Shown in pieces: positions 25,409-36,455 of a stretch of 64,000 nucleotides of DNA. Position 1 is the stretch's first letter. Each line of letters opens with the position of its first letter. A model generated the notes under the pieces. That model was not told the origin of the DNA, searched no databases, and worked only from the letters and a program-made list of their open reading frames with translations. The DNA lies in the NCBI GenBank assembly GCA_024760905.1, contig CM045735.1, positions 7,652,161 through 7,716,160 on the forward strand, in the 5' to 3' direction. A program made the translations under genes and the position numbers. This DNA comes from Plotosus lineatus. Taxonomy: Eukaryota > Chordata > Actinopteri > Siluriformes > Plotosidae.

Positions 25409-26850
25409 AAGCCTGGCCTTATTAAAATAAAACTTTTTTGAACCATTTCTTATTCCCAAATTGTAAATTGGGTGCATACATGAAAAAGGCAAAAAAAAAA
25501 AAAAAAAACATATGCCATAAAAACAAGGCCATATCACTCAGCCTGGAGCCATAGTCTCAAACACAGGATCATCCATTAAACACTTTTTCCAAGATGATGC
25601 TCAACTTGTTCCTTCAATTTGAAATTTAGAACCATCAATCTCACGCAACGTTAAAGGTAAACAATATGTTTTAATCTACAGATTTAAATACAGCCTTCAT
25701 GTGAGACGTCCTATCAGATTGTGGGGTTTATTATTATAGCTTATTATAGATTATATTATATTATTATAGCTTATAATTAATTAATTATTCTATCAATGCG
25801 TTAAAAGTTTATGTTCTCTTTAATTATTAAATTAAAAAAATTATAAAAAAAGTCGTAGTATGGATTTCCAGATGTTGGCAGGTATCATGTTCCAGCCAAA
25901 CAGTGAGCAGCCAATCAGCATCATGGCGCAACAGAGCATGGACACCGGTTAGACAGTCATATAAACCATAAAAACAATCCAGTTGAGGGTTTTCTTAAAA
26001 TAATGTGCTCCATATGCACTGTTATATTGTCAACATTTTATTTTTTGCAGGATTTTGTCCAAGTATGTTTGTACGTATACATACCCGTAACTTAGACAAC
26101 ACCCAGACACGCCTACTTTCAATTAAACCTAAAACCTGGTGCTGACCTCTGATGCTCTCAACAAGGGCCATGTTCTTCTATTTTCATTGATTCTCGACTA
26201 TTCCAAGTTGTAAATGACAGTTCATATGCTAACAATCTTGTGAGAGACCTTCAAACAAATCATCAAAACATGACAGAATGAATCGACAGGGAAATTCAGC
26301 CGAATATGTACAAGCCAGAACATGAATCTGATGAAGACCTACAAGTTTAAAATTGCATAAAGTAGAATCGAGCAGGTTATACAGTACATTGTGCTACAAT
26401 CCTGCAGGACTATATGGACATGAGCGTGATCCGATAGCATCAAATCCTTCATACAAGCAACGCAGTACATCCATTCAAACTCAACTAGATCTAAAATTAT
26501 AAGAACGTGTGTACATTTTTAGCGGTTTGTGTGTAAACATCAAATTCAAAGACATTTTAGAGACTTTCCAGGTTGAACCCCTTCGATTTCACAAAACAAA
26601 CACAGCACAGTTGGAGACACAGATTAAGATTAATTCCATCGAATCCACTGCAGGCTTGACAGCAGGCTGTACGAATGTCCCGTGGATTTTTAATAAGCCG
26701 CACTTTGTAAATATTTTAGGTGAGCAATTAGCACTGGAATTTACCGCCTGGCGTTAAAATTTTGCTTAACATTAGCAAAGTTTCTGATGGTACTCTTTCA
26801 CAAGAAAATATTTCTACTTACAAAAATTTTAATATTTCATGATGAACAAT
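25409..26850. other. intron 1, AT-rich sequence
   Basis: No gene or repeat family is recognised. TTA-rich simple sequence occurs at 25730-25850. Confidence 0.5.
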
Positions 26851-27283
26851 CCCCTCCTTGAATCGCCACTTTATCGAGGTGGAGGGGTTTGCGTGTCCTA
26901 ATGATCCTAGGCACTATGTTGTCAGCGGCATTATGCCGCTGGTAGGGTCACCCAAGGCAAACCGGTCTTCAGTGACGGTCCAGATGAAGTGTTTGTTTCC
27001 CTTGCCCGGACACAGGTAACTGGGGGTCCCCCAATGGAGCCAGGCCTGGGGGCGGGGCTCGAAGGCAAGCGCCTGGTCGTTGTGCTTTTGCCCATGTCGC
27101 CCAGCACGAAAAGGAGACAGAGGTCCGCCATCCCATGAACCCACCACCTGTGGAAGGGGCTATTAGGGTCGGGTGCAATGTGAGTTGGGTTGCAGCCAAA
27201 GGCATGGAGGACGTCTGGACCTCATTGCTTAGGCTGCTGCCCCTGCAACCCGACCCTGGAATAAACGGAAGATGAGATGAGAT
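26851..27283 (+). mobile_element. internally deleted LINE (5' end joined to 3' end)
   Basis: The left part ('GGAGGGGTTTGCGTGTCCTA') looks like the 5' region of a common fish LINE. The right part ends CGACCCTGGAATAAACGGAAG followed by GATGA repeats, matching the 3' end of the LINE at 30275-31017. A near-repeat GATGAACAAT / GATTAACAAT flanks it and may be the target duplication. A (GATG)n-type tail is a feature of Rex3/RTE elements by family knowledge; the assignment is tentative. Confidence 0.6.
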
Positions 27284-27341
27284 GATTAACAATGTTTATC
27301 TAGCTTATCAGTTGATTGTTATCAATTGTATTCGTATATAC

Positions 27342-28340
27342 CAGTGGTTCTTAACCTGGGTTCGATCGAACCCTAGGGGTTCGGTGAGTCAGTCTCAGGG
27401 TTTCAGCGGAGGTCAAGACACACATTCGGCTCATATTCATGACGACATGCCCCGCTTGGCCATCATTAGCTGCAGGTGATCATGCTACATTGCTTGGCCA
27501 ATCTGTTTTGCAGGAAATTTGGTGTGCTCAGTGGTCGACTTGTGACTGTTGTGACGGTATGTCGTGTGATTTCTTTAATGTTTTAATCCATAAGATAAGA
27601 TAAGATACAGCTTTATTAATCTTACAATGGAGAAATTCACTGTTACAGGCTCTTGAGGTACCATCAGTAGGAGGTGCAAAAATAGATACATATACAAACA
27701 TACACACATACATATATATTATATAAGTAAATAAATAAATAAATAAATAAATAGATACATAAATAGTATAAATTAATAAACAATAAAAGAAAAGAAGGGA
27801 ACTATCATACTATGTTGAGCAAAAAAAGAAAGTGGTCAGACGAATATGAACAACATGGATTCACATATAATGGAACGTGATGCTCGTCAGCGTCCTATCT
27901 GGATGATTTGCGAAGTAGGATCAACCCCCGCTGAGTGACGTATACGTACATGTATATGTGTATATAATATCAATAAATACATATTCAATACTATAAATGC
28001 TTATAATAACGATTAAACATTCAAAAATAATGCACAAGATGTAAATAAAACAAATACACACACATACATGCGCGTGAACACACTCAGACGCACATCTCAT
28101 TAAAATGTAAGTAGTTGTGATGGGGAGTTCATGCATTGTATTGGTTTTGTTCTTTGAATACAGTGATGTTACTGCACGGTTCATTTTGGTGCCCCAGTAA
28201 AAACATACCTCTGTCCGGACTTTGGGAAAAAAAAAAAAAAAAAAAAAAATCACATTTTATTTTTCAATAAAGGAGGGATAAGTGAATAATCATATGAAAC
28301 TGGTGGGGTTCAGTCCCGCCAACAAGGTTAAGAACCACTG
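27342..28340. mobile_element. hAT-type non-autonomous element, 999 bp
   Basis: The termini are perfect inverted repeats: CAGTGGTTCTTAACC and GGTTAAGAACCACTG. An exact 8-bp duplication, GTATATAC, flanks it at 27334-27341 and 28341-28348. The interior is composite: a LINE/SINE-tail-like scrap ('GATACAGCTTTATTAATC') at about 27595, AAAT/TA simple repeats, and a fragment of element M at about 27895-28180. No transposase frame. Confidence 0.92.
27895..28180 (+). repeat. fragment of element M (copy 3)
   Basis: This matches 39085-39300 in the same orientation, sharing 'TATATAATATCAATAAATAC' and the following stretch. It lies within the hAT element at 27342-28340. Confidence 0.7.
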
Positions 28341-28359
28341 GTATATACCCATGCTTCTG

Positions 28360-28681
28360 ATTCGTCTTTTCCTTTCAGCTTTTTCCCTTTTTCAGGAATC
28401 ACCACAGCGAATCATCCGATTCGCACATTTGATTTGGCATAGGTTTTTACGTCGGATGCCCTTCCTGACACAACCATTTATGCAGCTACTCTCTATGAAA
28501 GTCAGCAATGGTTCTTTTACATGAACCTCTCACCATAAACAGTGAGAGACATGGCCAGCCTTTGATAACCCAGTCAGCTGCACGGGGGGGGGCTGTGACA
28601 ACCTTGTGGAGAGTGGGGAGCAATCCCCCAACCTGAGGATCAGCGATCAAGCACCCTATACCACTAGGCGACCACTGCCGT
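28360..28681 (-). mobile_element. tRNA-derived SINE, family A (copy 3)
   Basis: Reverse oriented; the tail complement is at CTTTTCCTTTCAGC and the head complement at CCACTGCCG. A short duplication, ATGCTTCT, lies at 28351-28358 and 28682-28689. The body has a deletion relative to other copies near 28475. Confidence 0.82.
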
Positions 28682-28704
28682 ATGCTTCTAGGTCTAACAG
28701 TTTA

Positions 28705-30078
28705 AAAAGGTAAAGTCCGTTGGGATTTTTACACCCGAGCCATAGTGGCTCATCGGATCGGTGCTTATCCCCTGTTTCAGTCACGTGAAGCAACCAGGAG
28801 TACAACTCCTCCTGGAAGGGACACTAGTCCACCGCAGGTTACCTTCCCAGTATATTTTTACTGGTATTACCATTTATACTGCTGGGTGAACAGTAGGGAT
28901 GTCAATGACAATCGGAATAGCACCGATGTAATTCTGTCGATCGATAATCGATACCGAGAAAAGGGATATCGATACTTCTAACATTATAGCTTCCTGTGTT
29001 CATGACAGCGTCTGTAGTAAATGCCATTTCAATGACACCCCTAGTAAATGGTACGTCCCGCCTCTCTGTATGGTAAATGGTATGTCCCTGCTTCTCGTGT
29101 GTCGTCAGAGCGCGTGTTCTCAACAGCACGGAACATTTTGAACAAGAAGAGACACTTATCACCGGATAATGCAGATATGTGCATCTTCTGAATCTATACA
29201 TCTACTCTCGATTCCACGTCACTGTGACACGCAACGGAGAGCCAATCCTTTCTGTACTCCACTGTGTGGGCGGGTCCGATAGCTTCAAACTCCAATTTTA
29301 TTGGATTATAACAACAGCCACAGATTGGTGTTGTTTGAGTAAAGAGATAAATTTCCCTTGTTTTGATCGGCTCATTTCCACGAAGCCAAGCACCGCTGGC
29401 AAGAAAACACAAATGGACGGACATGGAAAAACTTCAACCCGCAGACCAGCTGATTGCCAAAACTTGGGACGCGCTTCCCGTCACAAACACTGCAGTGTGC
29501 AAGTCCAATAAAATTCGAGCTTCAAGGTATCGGACCCGCCCACACAGAAAGGATCGGCTCTCAGCTTCGCGCCACAGTGACGTGGCATTGAAAGTAGATG
29601 AATAAATTTGCTCTGAGCAGTTAAAAAGTGAAGCTGCATCATCTCCTGCTTGGCCTTTTAAAATGCTGGCACTGCCAGCAGCACAAACAACCATCGTACA
29701 CAACACTTGCACTGCACTGCCATGAATCATGCTTCACCACTTTTGCGGTCGTCAAGTTAATCAGACGAAACTCGCATAGGTCGCAAGTCGACGACTCACT
29801 GTATTCAATGCATTATACAAACTACTGTAAGATATCTTAGTCTGTTCTATTTAATGCATTTATGGAACAGTACAGCAATATTCCAATGTATCGGAAATTT
29901 TTTTTTATCAATATATCGATACCAATAATAGGTTTTCAATGACACCCCTCGTGAACAGAGGCACACTTGTGGTTGAGACCTTGCCCAGGGGTCTTAGCAC
30001 AGTGGGGGTCCAACTGGGATTTGAACACACCCTCCCGATCATGAGCGCAGCACCCTAACCACTACGCCACCGACCACA
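28705..30078 (-). mobile_element. tRNA-derived SINE, family B, split by a hAT element
   Basis: The halves 28705-28893 and 29959-30078 together match the intact copy at 51441-51735. On the minus strand the head reads GGTGGCGTAGTGGTTAGGGT (A-box-like) with TTCAAATCCC as the B-box-like segment, so it is tRNA-derived and runs leftward. The interruption is the hAT element at 28894-29950. Confidence 0.83.
28894..29950. mobile_element. hAT-like element, 1057 bp, nested in SINE B
   Basis: The termini are TAGGGATGTCA and the complement of GAGGGGTGTCA. An exact 8-bp duplication, GTGAACAG, flanks it at 28886-28893 and 29951-29958. The subterminal parts are rich in TCGAT ('GATCGATAATCGATACC', 'AATATATCGATACC'). 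Inside, 29208-29300 and 29505-29590 form an imperfect inverted repeat ('GGCGGGTCCGATAGCTT' against 'AAGGTATCGGACCCGCC'). No complete transposase. Confidence 0.85.
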
Positions 30079-30121
30079 CTGTCTCACAGATTACACTCAC
30101 AAAAATGTGCTTAAATTCAAA

Positions 30122-31090
30122 AGGGAAGTGATAGCTCAGTGCTTAAGGCTCTGGATTTGTGATGTGCAATTCAGCCTTTCAAACCTCAGGACCGGTAAAC
30201 TGTCATTGTTGGGCTCTTGAGCAGGAGCCTTAACACTCAACTGCTGAGCTATTAAAAAAAAAATTATAAACTTATCATCATCATCATCATCATCTTCCGC
30301 TTAGTCCAGGGTCGGGTCGCGGGGGCAGCAACCTTAGCAAAGAGGTCCAGACATCCCTCTCCCGAGCTACTTCCTCCAACTCTCCCGGGGGGACACCGAG
30401 GCGGTCCCAGACAAGCCGAGAGACATAGTCCCTCCAGCGTGTTCTAGGTCGACCCCGGGGTCTCTTACCGATTGGACATGCCCGAAACACCACACCAGGG
30501 AGGCGTCCGGGGGGCATTCTGACCAGATGCCCGAGCCACCTCAACTGGCCCCTCTCAATGTGGAGGAGCAGCGGATCTACTCCGAGCTCTCCCCGGATGG
30601 CGGAGCTTCTCACCCTATCTCTAAGGGAGAAGAAAGCTCATTTCAGCCGCTTGTATCCGTGATCTTGTTCTTTCGGTCATTACCCAAAGCTCGTGACCAT
30701 AGGTGAGGGTTGGAACGTAGATCGACTGGTAAATTGAGAGCTTCGCCTTGCGGCTCAGCTCATTTTTCACCACAACGGACCGGTACAGGCACCGCTTAAC
30801 AGCAGAGGCTGCAGCGATCCGTCTGTCGATCTCTCGCTCCATCCTTCCCTCACTCGTAAACAAGACCCCAAGATACTTAAACTCCTCCACTTGGGGCAGG
30901 ACCTCATCCCCGACCCGGTGCATTCCACCATTGTCCGACTGAGAACCATGGCCTCGGACTTGGAGGTACTGATCTTCATCCCGGCTGCTTCGCACTCAGC
31001 TGCGAATCGCTCCAATGAAATTATAAACTTAAATCACTTTAATAAGGGCGTCTGCCAAATGCCATTCAAGGAAAAGTGCAAATAAAGGCC
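30122..31090 (+). mobile_element. tRNA-derived SINE, family C, split by a LINE
   Basis: The left half (30122-30274) begins with the tRNA-like GATAGCTCAGTGCTTAAGGC and continues with 'CTGTCATTGTTGGGCTCTTG'. The right half (31018-31090) has the typical fish SINE tail 'GGGCGTCTGCCAAATGCC'. A related degenerate copy lies at 58770-58955. The interruption is the LINE at 30275-31017. Confidence 0.75.
30275..31017 (-). mobile_element. LINE 3' end with (GAT)n tail, 5'-truncated
   Basis: Reverse oriented, ending in (GAT)n (complement at 30275-30295). The minus strand encodes an RT C-terminus: FAAECEAAGMKISTSKSEAM, EEFKYLGVLFTSEG, ELWVMTERTRSRIQAAEMSF and RPRGRPRTRWRDYVSRL, in two frames broken near 30620. 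It is flanked by an exact 14-bp target duplication, AAATTATAAACTTA, at 30261-30274 and 31018-31031. The style fits a Rex-type teleost LINE; Rex3 versus another clade is not settled. Confidence 0.87.
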
Positions 31091-34000
31091 GTAACATGTA
31101 AATGGATGATATTGTCCATGATAAGTTACGATGAGTGACGTGGTGAGCAACCACAGTGGGAATTCTGTCAGTCAGTCTCATGGCCGAGTGACAACCACCT
31201 CAACGGTAGACAGCATGAAAAATGGACTCAGTTTTCTCAGTAAAACAAATGGAATGTATGGAACACTGTTTATGAATTGCTGCTTTGTTAAAAAAAAAAA
31301 AGACCCTAAACCGATAAAAAATAACAAAATAAATAACTGTATTTTTGCCTTATAACTACCTATATCTGTAACTGCTAATCAAAGCAGGTTTAGCCTGTAA
31401 CTCCTGCTGATTCCAGCACAAACTTCTTTCCTTCTTTGATTTTTATCCATACCTGTTAAACAATCATCACCAGCAAGCAGTCAAAATGTTTTCCATGGCA
31501 AGGATTGGACCAAAATACAAAACACCACCAATGTGCTTTTTACTTATCACTTTATCATGATCTGTGTCCATGTTCCCTCCTCGTTAAAAATCTCCATTTA
31601 TCCCCATTTATGATTAACAAAAGCTAGAATAGGAGACTAAGCACAAATCCAGAATGAAATGTGCTTAATGGGGCGATTCATATGATCAGGACAGGTGTGT
31701 GGGGTTAAACCCGAGGATGACATCAGCTGGATGAGACTCCAGCCTTTCAGTGACACCTATCCAAAATTCCAGGTTCAATTCTAGCATGGTGAGACTCACT
31801 GTAAGATGCAACAGAAGACTGACACGCCCCTGTCCCTCACAGTTAAAACCATAATCATCAGGAGTAATGAACTGTGGAAAAGCAAAAAAGTTCTATTGCA
31901 ATTCTGAAAGCTTTTAAAGCAAATTACTTTAATGCTATTCAAAGAATACAATAACATCTTATAAATGGTAAAAAAAATCTTTTCGAAAAAGAAAACACAC
32001 TGAACAGTCTGAGGTACATGTGGTTCACAGGTTATTGCATATGAAATCGAGCAGCCTTGTGAAAGTTTTATGCTCATCTGTTAAAAATATTATAAAATGC
32101 TGCTTTGTTCACTCACGTTCAAATTCTTGTTTTGTACCATTTCATACTGTGCTGGAAAATTAAACTGTTTATGCCCTGACTTGATAATGCAGAACTCTGG
32201 TTTAGAAACTAAACTCCTTGGAATTTGCACCAACATCTGTATAAAATTAGAAAATAGTAGTCCAAGACTTTATCTGTACTGTATATAAAACTCAAATACT
32301 GCTGTAGATATTAATTTTATGACTGATACATGAGTGGGGGTTTCTTTTAAATTTTCAAACACTCTTCAAACAGAAAAAAAAAATAATTTTACAAAAATGG
32401 TTTGGATGTCAGTCAAGAAAGCAACATCCATTGCATTAAAGACCACTTTTTCCACAATAGTACTAAAAAAGTATCAGAATGCTGCTGAGTTTGCTGCCAA
32501 AATAAAAAGCAAGTGTGACAGTCAACATCCCCAGAACAGCACAAAATAATACTTGGAGCTTATTTTTGTTCCAAAACTACTCTTTCTGTAACTGAAACTT
32601 TTTTTATACACACTCATTCCAATTACTAACTTTTTTTTTTTTACTGCTCTTTATAATATATTCAAAGCATAATGCAGAACCATGTACTTTCATTAAAATA
32701 TTAATCACAGGTATAATGTGTGCAGTTCTATAAAGAAATGAGCTGGAAGTTTCGGCTGGTTCTCCTGGAGATTTTGCCTGCTGTAATTGTGTCTTAATTG
32801 TGCAGCAAATTCCCCCCACCTGTAATTTTGTGCTGGAAAACTTATGTTTCATGGACATGGAAAATAAAATATATAACTGAAATGGTATATTAAAAAAAAA
32901 AAATAGTGAGGTGCCTATGTCCCTGAGTGCACCTGCATGAAGGTGTGTGCATCCACAACTCCAAGCATCAGATTACTTACAAAAAAAAAAAACCCACATC
33001 GCCCCCCTCACTCTCTCTCACACAGACATAATTTTAAACATAAAAATTGTAAAAACGTGAAGCACTGAAACAATCACGTTTTACCATTTGGTGAGCTGGT
33101 TAGCTAACTATTAAGTGTGATAGAGCATTTTATTTCTCCAAAACAAATGATACAGGGTATAACCAAGGAAAAGTAGTTTTAACTGTACCATGCTTAAAAG
33201 AGTTTTATTTTGTTTTAAACTGAAATGTCACTGCAGGAACATGAAAGTTACTGGAAGTCAGTGATGTAGGACTTGAAACTTGTTTGCAAGAATACAGGAC
33301 AACACTGTAAGGTGCAGTCACTTTCCTGACAGATCTGAACGCCTGACATGTTTTTGTCTCAAACCCCAGACTGAGACTTGCTCCTCTGACAGTAAATGAG
33401 GTTCTGCATACATGACTAAATCCTCCGGGTCTCTCACTAGCCAGTGTTGACATTATCCTAAGGTGACTTGCAACATGGAGCGCCTTCTTTCCACAACATT
33501 CGATGTCAGATGTTTGTTGTAGCCGTGGACCCAAAAAAAAAAAAAACCCTGGGTAGACACCAGCGCTGCTGTACAAACCAAACAAGCCGAGTTTGGTTTT
33601 ATGACACGGTTTAAAGTGGCCTACGTCAGGGGAAAATAAAAAGAGAGTGAAAACTACAGAAGGGGAGAAAAAAACACAGGCGGCTGTTCATGACCAGCTA
33701 ACCAACGATAAGTCAAGCGAGCTTTGCTAGTCTGCCTTAAAAGCTAATACACAAGAGTTACGCAGCTAGCGACGTTTCTGCATCACTATGTAACAGGGCA
33801 CCGCTTCTAGAAGTTACTATGCGGTAAACATTCCCAAATAACGACTACAATTCCACCCGGACGCCTGACAAAACTCCACAGGGTGCCTTACGGTAGAAAT
33901 ATTGAAGGTTCAGGAGCAAACGATGGCGTTGCCCGCTGCTGTCTTTAGGCCCCATTCGCAGCCTTCGTCAGTCGCAGCACCCATGCTAACAGGCTAGCTA

Positions 34001-34320
34001 GCCAGACGTTAGCGCTGCCACAATCCGAGCTATTTGGAAACCCAAACTGGCAACGTGGGTTACGTGAAATTGTCCACAACACCAGAATAATGTGTGTGGT
34101 CATGATTATAAACACTGTTTATAACAATAAGTGACATTACTTGCTTCTGTTTTGTGTTAAAATATAAGTGAATTCGGCTAACTATAAGATTTGATGGCTT
34201 AAGAACCCAATCTGCCGTCACCCAGATTTAAGTAACGCTAGCTAGTAGCTAAGCTAACTGGCGAGCTAGAATTACACAGGCTAGTAGCATACTTGGCTAG
34301 CTAAAGACATGATAGCTTAC
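31091..34320. other. intron 1 proximal part, unique sequence
   Basis: No exon or repeat family is recognised. Short poly-A tracts occur at 31290, 32630 and 33535. The last 500 bases before exon 1 are less AT-rich and may include regulatory sequence, but no specific site is supported. Confidence 0.45.
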
Positions 34321-34596
34321 CTCAGACACTTCATCCTCGTCGCTACCGGATCCGGGCCCCGAGGAAAGCACTGCGGCTGCAGTGAGTTTGAAATCGAGTC
34401 TATCTGCTGCAGGCCCGCCTGGTTCGCCAAACAAGCGTACTTTTTTGCCACCGACACCCAACGCGAGGCCTCCGAGTCCGGCTCCTGGTGTAGCTCCAAC
34501 CCCCATCCCGAGCGCAGGGGAGCGCGGAGTCACCGAGTCAATCTCGTCCTCGAAGCCGTCCGTCAGCATTGCCGTCCCGGCTACTGCATCCTGCAT
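34321..34596 (-). CDS. ankhd1: ankhd1 exon 1 (N-terminus)
   Basis: This codes 92 residues on the minus strand. A family-typical start, MLTDGFEDEIDSVTPRSP, begins at 34569; an in-frame upstream ATG at 34596 adds nine residues (MQDAVAGTA), and either could be used. A Gly/Ala-rich stretch is followed by KVRLFGEPGG, LDFKLTAAAVLSSG and the acidic SDEDEVSE, all hallmarks of ANKHD1 rather than ANKRD17, whose N-terminus differs. The exon ends in phase 0 before donor GTAAGC at 34320-34315, joining the exon at 7360-7513. The region is low complexity and probably disordered. Local GC is high compared with the AT-rich surroundings, as expected for a promoter-proximal exon. Confidence 0.93.
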
Positions 34597-35340
34597 ACTT
34601 TCCTGAAGAATATATATGTTTGTAAAACTAATGTTGTCCTCTCACTTTCTTTGGGGTTGTATTGTTTTAAAATTATTCCGTTTTACTTCAGAAAAACCCT
34701 CAAACTCTCCTGAAGCGAGAAGAGATTCTCTTTCCCTCAAGCCATTAACTTTCTAACAACCTACCCACACTTCGTTCTATTTCCGTATTATCCCGCCTTT
34801 CTTCAAAATGTTTCACCGTAATTGGCTTACGTTCTAAGATTGTACAATATGATTTGTTAAACAGCACGCTACTCGAAGATACACGCGCGATGTCAAGGTT
34901 GGTTTACGGGAGAACTTACGCCAGGAAACATCACACGTCAACAACGATTGGTTCTTAAGACGCCTGTTATAAAGTCCCGCCCCTTGATACGCCTATTTTT
35001 GTCTTGTTGATGATAATACGCTATTCGTCTCATCACAGTACAAAGTTTTGTTGATGATCAACATCGCCTTCACTGCTTAGTTTTAACGCTTGACAATAAA
35101 TCAGACGTGCAGGATAATAATATAGGGTTTTCCTGTTTGTAATAATTATCTCAAAGGAGGAAAGAGTGCATCAAAAAGACAGCAAAGATCAGGGCGCAAC
35201 CGAGTCATGGAAGTGTGAGGTAATAGGCAAGATGTTCTGGGAAATGTCGTTCATCAAGTTCATTATTAAAAAAAGATGAGGTTCATCACATTTTATGCTA
35301 GATGTGACTGAAATTATGTAATTGCATATGTATGTGAAAT
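34597..35340. promoter_or_regulatory. ankhd1 5' UTR and promoter region
   Basis: This lies upstream of the minus-strand ankhd1 start. It contains inverted CCAAT-like motifs (ATTGG at 34820 and 34947) and a GC-richer stretch at 34900-34990. No TATA box or start site can be fixed from sequence alone. Confidence 0.4.
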
Positions 35341-35343
35341 TTT

Positions 35344-35376
35344 ACACACACACACACACACACATGCATACATACA

Positions 35377-35434
<58 letters not shown>
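35344..35434. repeat. (CA)n and (TA)n microsatellite
   Basis: A CA run at 35344-35363 is followed by about 56 bases of pure TA (35379-35434). Confidence 0.95.
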
Positions 35435-35438
<4 letters not shown>

Positions 35439-35647
35439 GACACATGTCTTACATAATAAAATCCATCATATACATATATTATCAACTGGTAAATTAATGT
35501 TTGATAGTGTTTACTGGTTTCAATCATGGCATTAATTTAACCTTAAAATATTAATTGATCTTAAATACAGTATGAGTAAAATTAGTTTTAATTAATTAAA
35601 TAATTTAAAATATGCAGACTAATTAATTTATACCTTTCTATTTTATT

Positions 35648-35690
<43 letters not shown>

Positions 35691-35874
35691 GTGTGTATAT
35701 ACGTGTGTGTCTATATATATATATTTATACATATATATATATACATATATCTACATATATACATATACATACATATATATATACACATATATATACACAT
35801 ACACTTATACACATAGACATATACATATACACATACACACATATATATATATATACATATACATACATATACAT

Positions 35875-35905
<31 letters not shown>

Positions 35906-35915
35906 CATATATATT
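35648..35915. repeat. TA/CA-rich compound microsatellite
   Basis: This is about 270 bases of interrupted TA, CATA and CACA units. Long Tyr-Ile open frames here are artefacts. Confidence 0.92.
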
Positions 35916-36139
35916 ATATTATAATTTACTAATAATTTTTATGAATCATAGTTTGTTTGGTATTTTTAATAATTGTCTTGAGAGCTGTCGAGGGGATCCA
36001 GCCTACTTTTGCCCAGAGTCTGCTGAGATGGGCTCCAACCTCCTCTTGGCCCGAACAGGATAAAGCTGTTTGGTAAAAATCAATAAATCCTTTTGAAGAC
36101 ATTGTGAACATATTTGTTTCTAATTTGTTCCTCGTTCGC

Positions 36140-36242
36140 AGAACTGCTCAGTCCTACTAGGGTCGCAGAGGGGCTGGAGCCTATGTTAGTGGACACTGTG
36201 TGAAGGCAGGATACATCCTGACCAGCTCATCAGACCAGGGCC

Positions 36243-36293
<51 letters not shown>

Positions 36294-36455
36294 CTGTATT
36301 CAAATTTAAACCCTGAGATCATTTGAAACAGCAAATCAGCCTGAACTCATGTCTTTGGTCTGTCAGAGAAAACCGGAGTATCTGGAGGAAACTCCACACA
36401 GAAATGCAGGGCCCGAACCCATGACTTTGTTGCTGTGAGATGAATGTGCTGCCTT
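36140..36455 (-). repeat. old SINE-like repeat interrupted by (CA)n
   Basis: Reverse oriented. It contains 'ACCGGAGTATCTGGAGGAAA' and a decayed tRNA-like head near 36440, with a 48-bp CA run at 36244-36291 in its middle. It belongs to the family best seen at 59090-59305 and 61512-61835. Confidence 0.6.

Larger units (their letters stand above)
7514..34320 (-). other. ankhd1: ankhd1 intron 1 (26.8 kb)
   Basis: The interval runs from donor GTAAGC after exon 1 to acceptor CCTGCAG before exon 2. It holds no exon that I can support. It is filled with the LINE, SINE and DNA elements listed separately, plus poly-A/T tracts and simple repeats. Confidence 0.85.
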
